DNA of 64,000 nt, from NCBI RefSeq assembly GCF_000696185.1, contig NZ_KK853997.1, positions 7,185,806 to 7,249,805 on the forward strand, read 5' to 3'. This stretch comes from Kitasatospora cheerisanensis KCTC 2395 (GTDB taxonomy: Bacteria > Actinomycetota > Actinomycetes > Streptomycetales > Streptomycetaceae). The stretch's first letter is position 1. Every line of letters begins with the position of its first letter. Shown piece by piece: positions 9,255-17,120 of this stretch. Under the pieces are notes generated by a model, which was not told where the DNA came from, made no database searches, and saw nothing but the letters and a program-made list of their open reading frames with translations. A program made the translations under genes and the position numbers.

Positions 9255-9941
9255 ATGACGGATGATCATTCGCAGGTGAGTTCGGACAGCACGATCCGGC
9301 CGTTGGCGTTCCACGCCGCGCCGGGCACGGAGGACTGGCGGGTCCTGGGGGAGGGCGCCTGCGCGTTCTTCCGCACCGGGTCCTTCGCCGACGGGGCCCG
9401 GCTGGTGGCCGCGATCGCCGCCGCCGTCGAGGGCCTCGGCTCGCCGGACGTGGACGTGCGGCCCGAGGGCGTCACCGTCCGGCTGATCGCGGCGGGCGAG
9501 GAGTACTACGGCCTGACGGAGCGCCACATCGAGCTGGCCCGCCGGATCTCCGCGGCCGCCCGCGCCCTGGGCGCCGCCGCTGAGCCGCACGCCCTGCAGA
9601 CCGTGCAGGTCACTGTCGACGCCCTGGAGCGGCCCGCCGTGGTGGCGTTCTGGCGGGCCCTGCTCGGCTACCGCGACCGCGCCGGCAGCCCCGAGGACCT
9701 GATCGACCCGGCCCGCCGCGGCGCGCCGTTCTACTTCCAGCAGATGGACGAGCCCCGCCCGCAGCGCAACCGCGTGCACGTGGACGTGTGGGTGCCGCAC
9801 GACGTGGCCGCGCAGCGGGTCGCCGCCGCGCTCGCCGCCGGCGGCCGCCTGGTCACCGACGCGGACGCGCCGACGCTGTGGGTGCTGGCCGACCCCGAGG
9901 GCAACGAGGCCTGCGTCGGCGCGGCGGGCGCCCCGAGCTGA
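9255..9941 (+). CDS. Pterin-dehydratase-like/VOC domain fusion protein
   Basis: A 228-residue protein. The N-terminal half (about 12-105) resembles 4a-hydroxytetrahydrobiopterin dehydratase: DWRVLGEGACAFFRTGSF and then YYGLTERHIELARRI, a degenerate form of the THxxGGLTxxD signature. The C-terminal half (about 115-225) is a VOC/glyoxalase-like domain with HVDVWVP and DPEGNEACV. The dehydratase His residues look incomplete, so catalysis is uncertain. A TACGCT -10-like box at 9243-9248 lies six bases before ATG 9255, suggesting a leaderless message. The stop overlaps a TGACG-N3-CGTCA palindrome and the gene converges on a phosphatase. Confidence 0.8.
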   Translation: MTDDHSQVSSDSTIRPLAFHAAPGTEDWRVLGEGACAFFRTGSFADGARLVAAIAAAVEGLGSPDVDVRPEGVTVRLIAAGEEYYGLTERHIELARRISAAARALGAAAEPHALQTVQVTVDALERPAVVAFWRALLGYRDRAGSPEDLIDPARRGAPFYFQQMDEPRPQRNRVHVDVWVPHDVAAQRVAAALAAGGRLVTDADAPTLWVLADPEGNEACVGAAGAPS

Positions 9942-9951
9942 CGCTGCGTCA
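9939..9951. repeat. TGACG-N3-CGTCA palindrome, copy 2
   Basis: TGACGCTGCGTCA between two convergent genes; its first three bases are the stop codon of the VOC-fusion gene. Confidence 0.5.
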
Positions 9952-9959
9952 ACCTTTGG

Positions 9960-10760
9960 TCAGGCGGCCTGGACCAGACGGGAGCGCAGGCTGTCGAGGG
10001 TGTCCTCGCGCAGGCCCAGGCCGGACCGGGCGTAGTTCTCCGGGTCGCCCCAGTGGTCGGCGAGGGCGTTGAGGGAGGCGGCCAGGTACTCCGCGCGGAC
10101 CGAGAGGATCGCGTCGGCGATCTCCGGGTCGCCGCCCCCGGCGAGGAAACGTTCCAGCAGCGGCGCGTACCGGGCGTGCACCGCCGGGTCCACCGACAGG
10201 TACTCGGTGCGCACGGTCTCCTCGTCCGCGCCGAGCAGCAGCAGGACCAGCGAGGCGCCCCAGCCGGTGCGGTCCTTGCCGGCCGTGCAGTGGAACAGCA
10301 CCGGGCCGCCGCCCCGGTGCGCGAGGGCCGTCAGCAACTGCTTGTAGGCGCGCCGGGCCGCCGTGGAGGTGACGAAGGCGCGGTAGTCCTCGGTCAGCGC
10401 GAGCGCCGCCCGGCCCCGGCCGAAGGTGCGGTTCGCGGCGGCCGGATCGGCGAGCGCCGCGGTCAGCGCGGTCGCCACGCCGTTGCCCGCCCGGTCCGCG
10501 AGCACGTCGGCGACCAGCAGGTGCGCCCCGCCGGGCACCCGGTCCGGGAACGCTGCCCGCTCGCCGCCGCTGCGCAGGTCGATCACGGTGCGCACGCCGA
10601 GCGCGTCGAACATCGGGTCGCCGGACGGGTCGAGCCGGTCCAACTGGCCGGAGCGCAGCGCCAGTCCGGGCCGCACCCGGGAGCCGCCGGGCAGGTCGAT
10701 GCCGCCGAGATCGCGCAGGTTGGCGACGGTGGCGGAGTCAACGATGTGCGAGTGCTGCAT
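9960..10760 (-). CDS. Tyrosine-protein phosphatase (PtpB-like)
   Basis: A 266-residue protein-tyrosine/serine phosphatase of the bacterial PtpB/Iph type. It begins with the family hallmark NLRDLGG (about 14-20), followed by VRPGLALRSGQL and VIDLRS (about 70). The P-loop HCTAGKDRTG is intact near residue 167, with the catalytic Cys and the Lys/Asp that mark the subgroup able to act on phosphoinositides as well. No signal peptide is seen with ATG 10760, which has GGAGG at a good distance; a longer reading to 10904 would add a basic low-complexity extension. It is divergent from the PfpI gene and convergent with the VOC gene. Confidence 0.88.
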   Translation of the reverse strand: MQHSHIVDSATVANLRDLGGIDLPGGSRVRPGLALRSGQLDRLDPSGDPMFDALGVRTVIDLRSGGERAAFPDRVPGGAHLLVADVLADRAGNGVATALTAALADPAAANRTFGRGRAALALTEDYRAFVTSTAARRAYKQLLTALAHRGGGPVLFHCTAGKDRTGWGASLVLLLLGADEETVRTEYLSVDPAVHARYAPLLERFLAGGGDPEIADAILSVRAEYLAASLNALADHWGDPENYARSGLGLREDTLDSLRSRLVQAA

Positions 10761-10908
10761 GACGACCTCCCTGCCGGCGGGACTTGCCAGCACGCTAGGC
10801 GCGGCCCGGGCGGGTCGCCCCCGGAGTACCGCCGGGCGGGCGGGCCGCTGCACCGAGCGGCGGAGCGCGCGCCCCGGACGCACGCCGTGCTGCGCGCGCC
10901 CCATTGAT

Positions 10909-10921
10909 TGACGGGCCGTCA
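10909..10921. repeat. TGACG-N3-CGTCA palindrome, copy 3
   Basis: TGACGGGCCGTCA in the divergent gap between the phosphatase and PfpI genes, the only copy placed where a promoter operator would be expected. Confidence 0.5.
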
Positions 10922-10996
10922 GCGGGCAGGGTGGGCAGCGCCCGGCCCGTGGGGGTGGGCACCGCGCCAGGCGCGAGGCAAGGGACGGGAGCCCGA

Positions 10997-11563
10997 ATGA
11001 CAGCGAAGATCCTGATCGTCACCGGCGACGCGGCCGAGTCGCTGGAGGTGTTCTACCCGTACCAGCGGCTGCTGGAGGAGGGCTACCAGGTCGACATCGC
11101 GGCGCCCGCCAAGAAGACCCTGCAGTTCGTGGTGCACGACTTCGTCCCCGGCTTCGACACCTACACCGAGAAGGCCGGCTACACCTGGCCCGCCGACCTG
11201 GCGTTCGCGGACGTCGACCCGGCGCACTACGTGGCGCTGGTGCTGCCCGGCGGCCGGGCGCCCGAGTACCTGCGCAACGACGCCGAGGTGCAGCGGATCG
11301 TCGCGCACTTCGTCGCCGAGGACAAGCCGCTCGCGCAGATCTGCCACGGCCCGCTGATCACCCTGCGGACCGGCTCGATGGCCGGGCGCCGCACCGCCGC
11401 GTACCCGGCGCTGGAGCCCGACGTGGAGGCCGGCGGCGCGAGCTTCGTGGACGGCGAGGCCGTCGTCGACGGCACCGTGGTCTCGGCGCGGGCCTGGCCC
11501 GACCACCCGGGCTGGATGCGCGCCTTCGTCCAACTGCTGCGCGAGAAGGCCCCGGTGGACTAG
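10997..11563 (+). CDS. DJ-1/PfpI family protein
   Basis: A 188-residue flavodoxin-like protein of the DJ-1/PfpI superfamily (glyoxalase, deglycase or protease relatives). Conserved features: AKILIVTGDAAES at the start, ALVLPGGRAPEYLR near 75 with the family Glu-bearing pattern at the start of the domain, and the nucleophile elbow AQICHGPL near 115, in which the Cys is followed by His. The protein has the usual length. ATG 10997 has GGGA upstream. The stop codon TAG at 11561-11563 runs into the left end of a MITE, so the element inserted at or directly after the stop. Confidence 0.88.
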   Translation: MTAKILIVTGDAAESLEVFYPYQRLLEEGYQVDIAAPAKKTLQFVVHDFVPGFDTYTEKAGYTWPADLAFADVDPAHYVALVLPGGRAPEYLRNDAEVQRIVAHFVAEDKPLAQICHGPLITLRTGSMAGRRTAAYPALEPDVEAGGASFVDGEAVVDGTVVSARAWPDHPGWMRAFVQLLREKAPVD

Positions 11564-11789
11564 GCCCTCTCTTTCGGATCTTGTCGGATCAGCGTGCGGC
11601 TCCCCCAGCCCTGGCGGGCCGGGAGGTGCCCCCATTACGCGCCCGGCTGGGCGTGCCGGCCGAACGTCCTCGTACTGGACGTACTTGGATGTTTGGCCGG
11701 TGCGTCCAGGTGGGGGCACCTCCCAGCCCCCGGGCTGGGGGAGGATGATCCGGCGTCGCGCGCCCGGCAAGATTCGAAAGAGAGGGCCT
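11562..11789. mobile_element. MITE-like palindromic element with 22-bp terminal inverted repeats
   Basis: A 228-bp element with no coding capacity. The ends, beginning AGGCCCTCTCTTTCG at 11562 and mirrored at 11768-11789, match over 22 bp with one mismatch. The interior is also self-complementary: a GGGAGGTGCCCCCA block near 11620 pairs with TGGGGGCACCTCCC near 11711. It could fold into one long hairpin. Such elements are moved by a transposase encoded elsewhere; the IS701 element in this window has unrelated ends. No clear target duplication is visible. It touches the PfpI stop codon. Confidence 0.8.
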
Positions 11790-11814
11790 GGCCCGCACCG
11801 GATCCGGGGTGTCG

Positions 11815-11843
11815 GCTTGCCCGCCCCCGCCGGGCGGGCAAGC
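11815..11843. terminator. Perfect hairpin just upstream of the DinB-like gene
   Basis: GCTTGCCCGCCC (11815-11826) pairs perfectly with 11832-11843 around a 5-base loop. It ends eight bases before the next ATG and abuts its ribosome binding site. It may be the original PfpI terminator pushed away by the MITE, or a structure that limits translation of the next gene. Confidence 0.55.
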
Positions 11844-11851
11844 TGAGGCCC

Positions 11852-12457
11852 ATGACGACACACCTCGACGGTCAGGAACTGCTCGCGCTGCACGGCCGGG
11901 CCCTGGACCGCTTCGGCCGGCTGGTCCGCGCCGTCCCCGACGACGGCTGGCAGGCCCCCACCCCGTGCACCGACTGGACGGTCCGTCAGCTGGTCGGGCA
12001 CCTGACCTCCGAACAGCTGTGGGTGCCGGACCTGCTGGGCGGCGCCACGGTCGCCGAGGTCGGCGACCGCTACGACGGCGACGTGCTCGGCGACGACCCG
12101 GTGGCGGCCTGGACGGCCGCGGCCGACGCCGCCCGGGCCGCGTTCGCCGAGCCGGGCGCGCTGCGCCGCACCGTCGACCTCTCCTACGGGCGGCGGCGGG
12201 CGGACGGCTACGCCCGGGAGATGACGGTGGACGCGATCGTGCACGCCTGGGACCTCGCGCAGGGGATCGGCGCGGACGCCCGGATCGACCCGGCCGCGGC
12301 GAACTTCGCCCTCGACGAACTCGGCCCGCAGAGCGGCGCGTTGGCCTCCTCCGGACTGTTCGCGGACGCGGTGCCGGTGCCCGCCGACGCACCCCCGGGG
12401 GACCGGTTGCTGGGTCTGGTCGGCCGCGACCCGGCGCACCCGTTCGGCGACGAGTGA
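11852..12457 (+). CDS. DinB-like TIGR03086 family metal-binding protein
   Basis: A 201-residue protein of the DinB/YfiT (maleylpyruvate isomerase N-terminal-like) helical-bundle superfamily. Seen: the start LDRFGRLVRAVPDDGW, the strongly conserved PTPCTDWTVRQLVGHL (about 40-56), which supplies one metal-binding His, and VDAIVHAWDLAQG (about 127-139), which supplies another. Members often act as mycothiol-dependent enzymes; this one is unassigned. ATG 11852 has GAGG four bases upstream. It converges with a TetR gene. Confidence 0.83.
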   Translation: MTTHLDGQELLALHGRALDRFGRLVRAVPDDGWQAPTPCTDWTVRQLVGHLTSEQLWVPDLLGGATVAEVGDRYDGDVLGDDPVAAWTAAADAARAAFAEPGALRRTVDLSYGRRRADGYAREMTVDAIVHAWDLAQGIGADARIDPAAANFALDELGPQSGALASSGLFADAVPVPADAPPGDRLLGLVGRDPAHPFGDE

Positions 12458-12465
12458 CAGGAGGT

Positions 12466-12478
12466 TGACGGGGCGTCA
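12466..12478. repeat. TGACG-N3-CGTCA palindrome, copy 4
   Basis: TGACGGGGCGTCA between convergent DinB-like and TetR genes; its last three bases are the TetR stop codon read on the minus strand. Confidence 0.5.
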
Positions 12479-13075
12479 GGGGCGGGGGCGGATCCCGTCC
12501 AGGGCGATGGCGAGGACCTTGGCGCGCTGCGCGTCGTCGGCGAAGGCGACCGAGGCGATGCCGGAGACCAGGCGGAGCAGGTCGTCCATGTCCATGTCGG
12601 CGCGGACGTCGCCGGACCGCTGGGCGTTCAGCAGCAGCGGGGTGCCGGCGTCGAACATGGACTGGCGGCAGGCCAGGAAGACGTCGGACTCCTCGCCCTG
12701 GAGGGCCTCGCGGATGGCGCGCTTGGTCATCGCGTAGTCGACGAAGCGGTCCAGCCAGGCGATCAGCGCGTCCCAGGAGGGCCTGCCGGCCAGGCCCTCG
12801 GCGACCCGGCCGAGGTCCTGCACCTCGTTGGCGTAGACGGCCTCGAACAGGTGCCGGCGGGTGGGGAAGTTGCGGTAGAGGGTGCCGATGCCGACGCCGG
12901 CGCGGCGGGCGATGTCCTCCAGTGAGGCTTCGGCGCCGTGTTCGGCGAAGGCCTCGCGGGCGGCGGTGAGCAGCGCGTCGAAGTTGCGCGCGGCGTCGGC
13001 GCGGCGCGGGCGCTGGGCGGCGAGGTACTCGCCGACGGAGACCTGTTCGGGCACGGGGACCTCGTTTCGACACAT
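12476..13075 (-). CDS. TetR-family repressor of the adjacent MFS pump
   Basis: A 199-residue regulator. The N-terminal helix-turn-helix is clear: ALLTAAREAFAEHG, then SLEDIARRAGVGIGTLYRNFPTRRHLFEAVY (about 48-80). The C-terminal ligand domain is of the TetR_C_33-like kind (VSGIASVAFADDAQ). A GTG at 13054 with GAGG five bases upstream is an alternative start that drops seven residues and may be the true one. It is divergent from an MFS exporter, and the gap carries two dyads over the pump promoter, so repression of the pump is the likely role. Confidence 0.87.
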   Translation of the reverse strand: MCRNEVPVPEQVSVGEYLAAQRPRRADAARNFDALLTAAREAFAEHGAEASLEDIARRAGVGIGTLYRNFPTRRHLFEAVYANEVQDLGRVAEGLAGRPSWDALIAWLDRFVDYAMTKRAIREALQGEESDVFLACRQSMFDAGTPLLLNAQRSGDVRADMDMDDLLRLVSGIASVAFADDAQRAKVLAIALDGIRPRP

Positions 13076-13080
13076 CCGGA

Positions 13081-13122
13081 TTGAACCGGAGGCTCACCTC
13101 CGCTAATCTGGAGGCATGCCTC
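13081..13122 (+). promoter_or_regulatory. MFS pump promoter with two dyads (probable TetR operators)
   Basis: A rightward promoter reads TTGAAC (13081-13086), a 17-bp spacer and TAATCT (13104-13109). The spacer is filled by a dyad CGGAGG-CTCA-CCTCCG (13087-13102). A second perfect palindrome GAGGCATGCCTC (13111-13122) lies just after the -10. A bound repressor would block both sides of the -10. The TetR start is only a few bases to the left, so autoregulation is also likely. Confidence 0.65.
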
Positions 13123-13375
13123 GACTTTAGCACCGGGGCCACGGCTTCGGCCTGCCGCCCCGGCGGTGGCGGGCCACCCGTGTCACTTCCGTCACCCGTA
13201 CCGGCGCCCTCGTCGCCGACCGGGTCGACCCCATCGGCACCGACCGGTCGGACCGCCGGCCGCTCCCTTCCCGCACCACCGCCCGTCCGGGCGGCCGCTC
13301 TTTCGCTGCCCGCCCGTAGTGCGCCGCGGCGCGCCGTCGTTCCGTGCGCCGCGACCCGAGTCCCGAGAGGGTTCG

Positions 13376-14809
13376 ATGAACCGCCAGTCCCACCGCCTCA
13401 CCTTCGGCGTGCTCGCCGCCGGAGCGGGCGTGTTCGCGCTGCTCCAGTCGCTGATCACGCCGGCCCTGCCGATCGTTCAGGAGGCCATGCACACCTCGCA
13501 GTCCACCGTGACCTGGGTGATGACCGCCTACCTGCTGTCCGCCTCCGTGTTCACCCCGATCCTCGGCCGGGTCGGCGACCTGGTCGGCAAGAAGCGCACC
13601 CTGGTCGCGGCGCTGGTCGCACTGCTGACGGGGTGTCTGGTCGCCGCGCTGGCGCCCAACATCGCGGTGCTGCTGGTCGCCCGCGTCCTGCAGGGCATCG
13701 CGGGCGCGCTGTTCCCGCTCTCCTTCGGCATCATCCGCGACGAGTTCCCGCCCGGGCAGGTGCCGGCCGGCATCGGCAACCTGTCCGCGGTGATCGCCGT
13801 CGGCAGCGGCCTCGGCATGGTGCTGGCCGGCCCGATCGTCGGTGCGCTGGACTACCGCTGGCTGTTCTGGCTCCCCGTGATCGTGGTCGGCGCCACCGTG
13901 CTGCTCGCCTGGCGCTACGTCCCCGAGTCGCCGACCCGCAGCGAGGGCAGCGTCGACTGGGTCTCCTCGCTGCTGCTCTCCGGCTGGCTGGTCGCCCTGC
14001 TGCTGCCGGTCAGTCAGGCCGCCCAGTGGGGCTGGGGATCGGCCCGGGTGCTCGGCCTGCTCGCCGTCGCCCTGGTGCTGTTCGCGCTCTGGGCGCTCAA
14101 CGAGGCCCGCTCCCGCAACCCGCTGATCGACCTGCGGGTGATGCGCCTGCGCCCGGTGTGGACCACCAACGCCGCGGGCCTGCTGTTCGGCGGCGGCATG
14201 TACGCTCTGTGGGCCTTCTTGCCGGGCTTCGTGCAGATGCCGACCAGCGCGGGCTACGGCTTCGGGTCCAGCGTGACCGGCGCCGGGCTGCTGATGCTGC
14301 CGATGGTCGGCGCGATGTTCGTCGCCGGCATCCTTGGCGGACGGCTGGCCGGGCGGTTCCCCGCCAAGGCGCAGCTGGTCACCGGCGCGCTGCTGGGCGC
14401 CGTCGCCTGCGCGCTGCTCGCCGCCCGGCACGGCACGCCCGCGGACGTGGCGGTCGCGGCGGGGGTGTTCGGCCTCGGGATCGGCCTGGCGTTCGCCTCC
14501 ATGAGCAACCTGATCGTGCAGAGCGTCTCGCCCGCCCAGACCGGCGCGGCCACCGGCATGAACGCCAACATCCGCACCATCGGCGGCTCGCTGGGCGCCG
14601 CGCTGATGACCGGCCTGGTCACCGGCCACCTGCAGCCTTCCGGCCGGCCGCTGGAGTCCGGCTACACGCACGGTTTCGCGCTGCTCGCCGCGTGCTGCCT
14701 GGCCGCCTCGCTGGCCGCGCTGCTGGTGCCGGGCCGCCGGCGGCGGCCGGTGGCCGCGCCGGTGGAGCCCGCCGCCGCCCGGCGGGACGCCGAAGTCCCG
14801 CTCGGCTGA
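13376..14809 (+). CDS. DHA2-type MFS multidrug exporter
   Basis: A 477-residue, 14-helix major facilitator. Seen: the first helix FGVLAAGAGVFALLQSLITPALP, loop motif GRVGDLVGKKRTL (about 64-76), VARVLQGIAGALFPLSFG (about 102-119) and motif C-like GSGLGMVLAGPIVG (about 143-156). It would export hydrophobic drugs by proton antiport. The ATG at 13376 has GAGAGG about six bases upstream and lies 266 bases from the promoter, a long leader. It is paired with the divergent TetR repressor and ends at a perfect 42-bp palindrome. Confidence 0.9.
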   Translation: MNRQSHRLTFGVLAAGAGVFALLQSLITPALPIVQEAMHTSQSTVTWVMTAYLLSASVFTPILGRVGDLVGKKRTLVAALVALLTGCLVAALAPNIAVLLVARVLQGIAGALFPLSFGIIRDEFPPGQVPAGIGNLSAVIAVGSGLGMVLAGPIVGALDYRWLFWLPVIVVGATVLLAWRYVPESPTRSEGSVDWVSSLLLSGWLVALLLPVSQAAQWGWGSARVLGLLAVALVLFALWALNEARSRNPLIDLRVMRLRPVWTTNAAGLLFGGGMYALWAFLPGFVQMPTSAGYGFGSSVTGAGLLMLPMVGAMFVAGILGGRLAGRFPAKAQLVTGALLGAVACALLAARHGTPADVAVAAGVFGLGIGLAFASMSNLIVQSVSPAQTGAATGMNANIRTIGGSLGAALMTGLVTGHLQPSGRPLESGYTHGFALLAACCLAASLAALLVPGRRRRPVAAPVEPAAARRDAEVPLG

Positions 14810-14850
14810 ACGGAGTCGGGTGCCCGCCGCGGCGGGCACCCGACTCCGTT
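14809..14850. terminator. Very strong bidirectional terminator (42-bp perfect palindrome)
   Basis: A 21-bp arm starting AACGGAGTCGGGTGCCCGCC at 14809 is followed directly by its exact complement to 14850, so the whole 42 bp is one perfect palindrome. It starts at the last base of the MFS stop codon and ends five bases before the stop of the convergent gene. Confidence 0.9.
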
Positions 14851-14855
14851 CCGGT

Positions 14856-15245
14856 TCAGCAGTCGCGCAACTCCGGCGACTGGTTCAGCAGTTGGGCCCG
14901 CGGCGAGGTGAACTTCCGGTAGGTCTCGGTCCGTTCGGCGCCGGGGCGGAAGACCGCCACCCGGTGGCAGTTCTGGAAGGCCAGCTTGACCGAGAAGTGC
15001 CGCTCCAGCGCGCCGCGGATCGAGTCGCTGGCCAGCGCGCGCAGCAGCTGGCCCCGCTCGGCGTCGCTCGGGGCGACCGTGTTGTCCGCGAACTCGGCGC
15101 CGGTGGCCGCGAGTTCGGCCGTCAGGTCGTCGACCAGGCGGTACGCGTAGGGCAGCGAGTCCCGCACGGTGGCGAGGAAGTCGGCGTCGGCGACCTCGTC
15201 GCGCTCGGCCAGGGCCAGCAGGGAGGGGGAGACGTCCAGCGACAT
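14856..15245 (-). CDS. SCO5389-family conserved protein
   Basis: A 129-residue protein of unknown role that is conserved across streptomycetes (SCO5389 type). Recognised from MSLDVSPSLLALAERDEV at the start, the middle block LLRALASDSIRGALERHF (about 68-85), LAFQNCHRVAVF (about 90-101) and the C-terminal end LLNQSPELRDC. No membrane segment or enzyme motif is seen. The ATG at 15245 has AAAGG upstream. Its upstream gap is AT-richer than average and contains dyads. Confidence 0.85.
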   Translation of the reverse strand: MSLDVSPSLLALAERDEVADADFLATVRDSLPYAYRLVDDLTAELAATGAEFADNTVAPSDAERGQLLRALASDSIRGALERHFSVKLAFQNCHRVAVFRPGAERTETYRKFTSPRAQLLNQSPELRDC

Positions 15246-15274
15246 GGGGGTGCGCCTTTCCAGGTGAATGGAAG

Positions 15275-15297
15275 TGGGAATCGTTTTCAACAACGAT
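15275..15297. promoter_or_regulatory. Dyad upstream of the SCO5389-type gene
   Basis: ATCGTT (15280-15285) and AACGAT (15292-15297) form a perfect 6-bp inverted repeat with a 6-base centre. The overlapping TGGGAATCGTTTTCA (15275-15289) has a loose Fur/Zur-like look but only about half its positions are symmetric. An operator is likely; the regulator is unknown. Confidence 0.35.
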
Positions 15298-15433
15298 CCT
15301 GGCAAGACCCCTGACGCCCTGTCAATTACGCTCCCTCGTTCGGGGCAACGCACCGCGCCACGCCGGGCCGCCACGCCGATCCGCCCGCCCGGTTCCTACA
15401 GTGAGGGGGCAGACCACCACGAGGAGGGCCCCG

Positions 15434-15703
15434 ATGGACCAGCAGGACACGTCCGGCGGCACCGACCGCCGCATCCTGGACCGGATCAGCGACATGGTCG
15501 ACGCGGAGCGGAAGCTGCGCGCGGCACTCGCCGAGGGCCGCATCGACCAGCCCACCGAGCAGCGCGAACTCAAGGACCTGGAGGAGCAGCTCGACCAGTG
15601 CTGGGACCTGCTGCGCCAGCGCCGGGCGCGCGTCGACGCCGGCGAGGATCCGAACCAGGCCGGCGTGCGCAGCGTCGAGGAGGTCGAGCGGTACGAGTCC
15701 TAG
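15434..15703 (+). CDS. DUF2630 family protein
   Basis: An 89-residue, highly charged helical protein: ILDRISDMVDAERKLRAAL (about 14-32) and then ELKDLEEQLDQCWDLLRQRR (about 46-65), ending in an acidic tail. Length and pattern match DUF2630, which has no known role. ATG 15434 has GAGGAGGG upstream and a TACAGT box (15397-15402) could be its -10. The TAG stop at 15701-15703 lies within the CTAG target duplication of the following IS element. Confidence 0.85.
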   Translation: MDQQDTSGGTDRRILDRISDMVDAERKLRAALAEGRIDQPTEQRELKDLEEQLDQCWDLLRQRRARVDAGEDPNQAGVRSVEEVERYES

Positions 15704-17120
15704 TAGTGCTTTGTTATGTGGTGCGCGGGGTCTGGGCAGATCGAGTGTTCGGCAGTTCGCTGTCGGTGTGAATCCGGACGAACTGGCAGTGTTACGAGAT
15801 GAGTTGGAGGCGTTCGCGGCGGAGGTGTTCTCTCCGCTGCGACGCTCGGACCAGCAGGAGAAGGGCCTGGCCTACCTGCGTGGCTTGTTGCTGGACGGGC
15901 GGCGCAAGTCGATGCAGCCGATGGCCGAGCGCCTCGGCATCGACCACCAGCGCCTGCAGCAGTTCATCACCACCTCGACCTGGCCCCTGGACGATGTCCG
16001 TGCCCGCATCGCCTGCCGGGCCGTGCGGGCCCTGGAGCCGCAGGCCTGGGTGATCGACGACACCGGCTTCCCGAAGGACGGCAAGGGGTCACCCGGGGTC
16101 GCCCGTCAGTACTCCGGGACGCTCGGCAAGGTCGGTAACTGCCAGATCGGTGTGAGCGTCCACGCGGTGACCGATCGGGCGTCCTGCCCGCTCGACTGGC
16201 GGCTGTTCCTGCCCGCCGCCTGGGATCCGAAGCACGCCGACGACCCGGCCGCCGCAGCCCGCACCGGGTGGCGACGGGCCCGCTGCCGCATCCCCGACGA
16301 CGAGGGCCACCGCCCGAAGTGGCGCCCGGCCGTCGAGATGCTCGACGAACTCGCCACCTGGGGGCTCGCCCCGCCAGTGGTGGTCGCGGACGCCGGCTAC
16401 GGCGACAACGCCCACTTCCGCGCTGCCTTGGACGAGCGGGGGCTGCGGTGGATCGTGCAGGTCAAGGGCCTGGCCACCGCACATCCACTGGACGCGGTCA
16501 CCCGTCAGCCGGAATACGGCGGACTCGGCCCCCGCCCCAAGCCCCGCTACCGCACCCGACCCGTTCCGCTGGCTGAGCACGTCCGGACAGCCGGCCGCGG
16601 GGCGGCCCGCGCGGTGACCTGGCGACATGGCTCACGCGACCGGCTGACCGGCGAGTTCATCGCTCTGCGGGTGCGGCTGGCCGGCCGCCGCCCGCGACTG
16701 GAGCCCGACGGCACCCTGCCCGCGTGTTGGCTGCTGGCCCAGTGGCCCGCCCATCTGGCCGAGCCTTCCCACTACTGGGTCTCCAACCTGCCCGCCGACA
16801 CCCCGATCGAGGAACTGGTCCGCCTGGCGAAGATCCGCTGGCGGATCGAACACGACTACCGCGAGCTGAAGACCGCCCTGGGACTCGACCACTTCGAGGG
16901 CCGTTCCTGGACCGGCTGGCACCGGCACGTCACCCTCGTCACCGCCGCCCACCTCTTCGTGACCCTGGCCCGGAGCCGCCCAAAAGTGCCTGCTCGGGTA
17001 TGACCCTCTACCAGGCCGTCAGAACGCTCCAACACCTCCTGGCGACCTGGAACGGCACATGCCCGACCTGCAGACAACCCATCACAAAGCCAGAACCAGC
17101 CCCGACCTAACAAAGCACTA
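15704..17120 (+). mobile_element. IS701-family insertion sequence, 1417 bp, with CTAG target duplication
   Basis: The element is bounded by perfect 13-bp inverted repeats, TAGTGCTTTGTTA at 15704-15716 and its complement at 17108-17120. It is flanked by a 4-bp direct repeat CTAG (15700-15703 and 17121-17124), which matches the YTAR target preference known for IS701. It carries one transposase gene with the family DDE motifs. The left CTAG supplies the stop of DUF2630 and the right CTAG supplies the stop of the GH20 gene, so neither neighbour is truncated. Perfect ends suggest recent insertion. Confidence 0.9.
15768..17110 (+). pseudogene. IS701-family DDE transposase, frameshifted near the C-terminus
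   Basis: Read through, this is a 447-residue transposase. Motifs: VIDDTGFPKDGK (first Asp), VVVADAGYGD (second Asp) and IRWRIEHDYRELKTALGLDH followed by FEGRSWTGWHRH (Glu), all typical of IS701. GTG 15768 is the best start; an upstream TTG lies in the terminal repeat. The frame closes at 17003, but the family C-terminus (GMTLYQAVRTLQHLLATW, then CPTC) continues in another frame to a TAA at 17108-17110, inside the right terminal repeat. The break is at CCCAAAA (16979-16985); one more A restores the frame. The heptamer also fits a -1 slippage site, but one-base run losses recur elsewhere in this window, so a missing base is more likely. Confidence 0.85.

Noticed and set aside
15275-15289. Possible Fur/Zur box upstream of the SCO5389-type gene
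   Set aside because: TGGGAATCGTTTTCA is symmetric at only about half its positions, and no zinc or iron gene adjoins. Kept only as a generic dyad.
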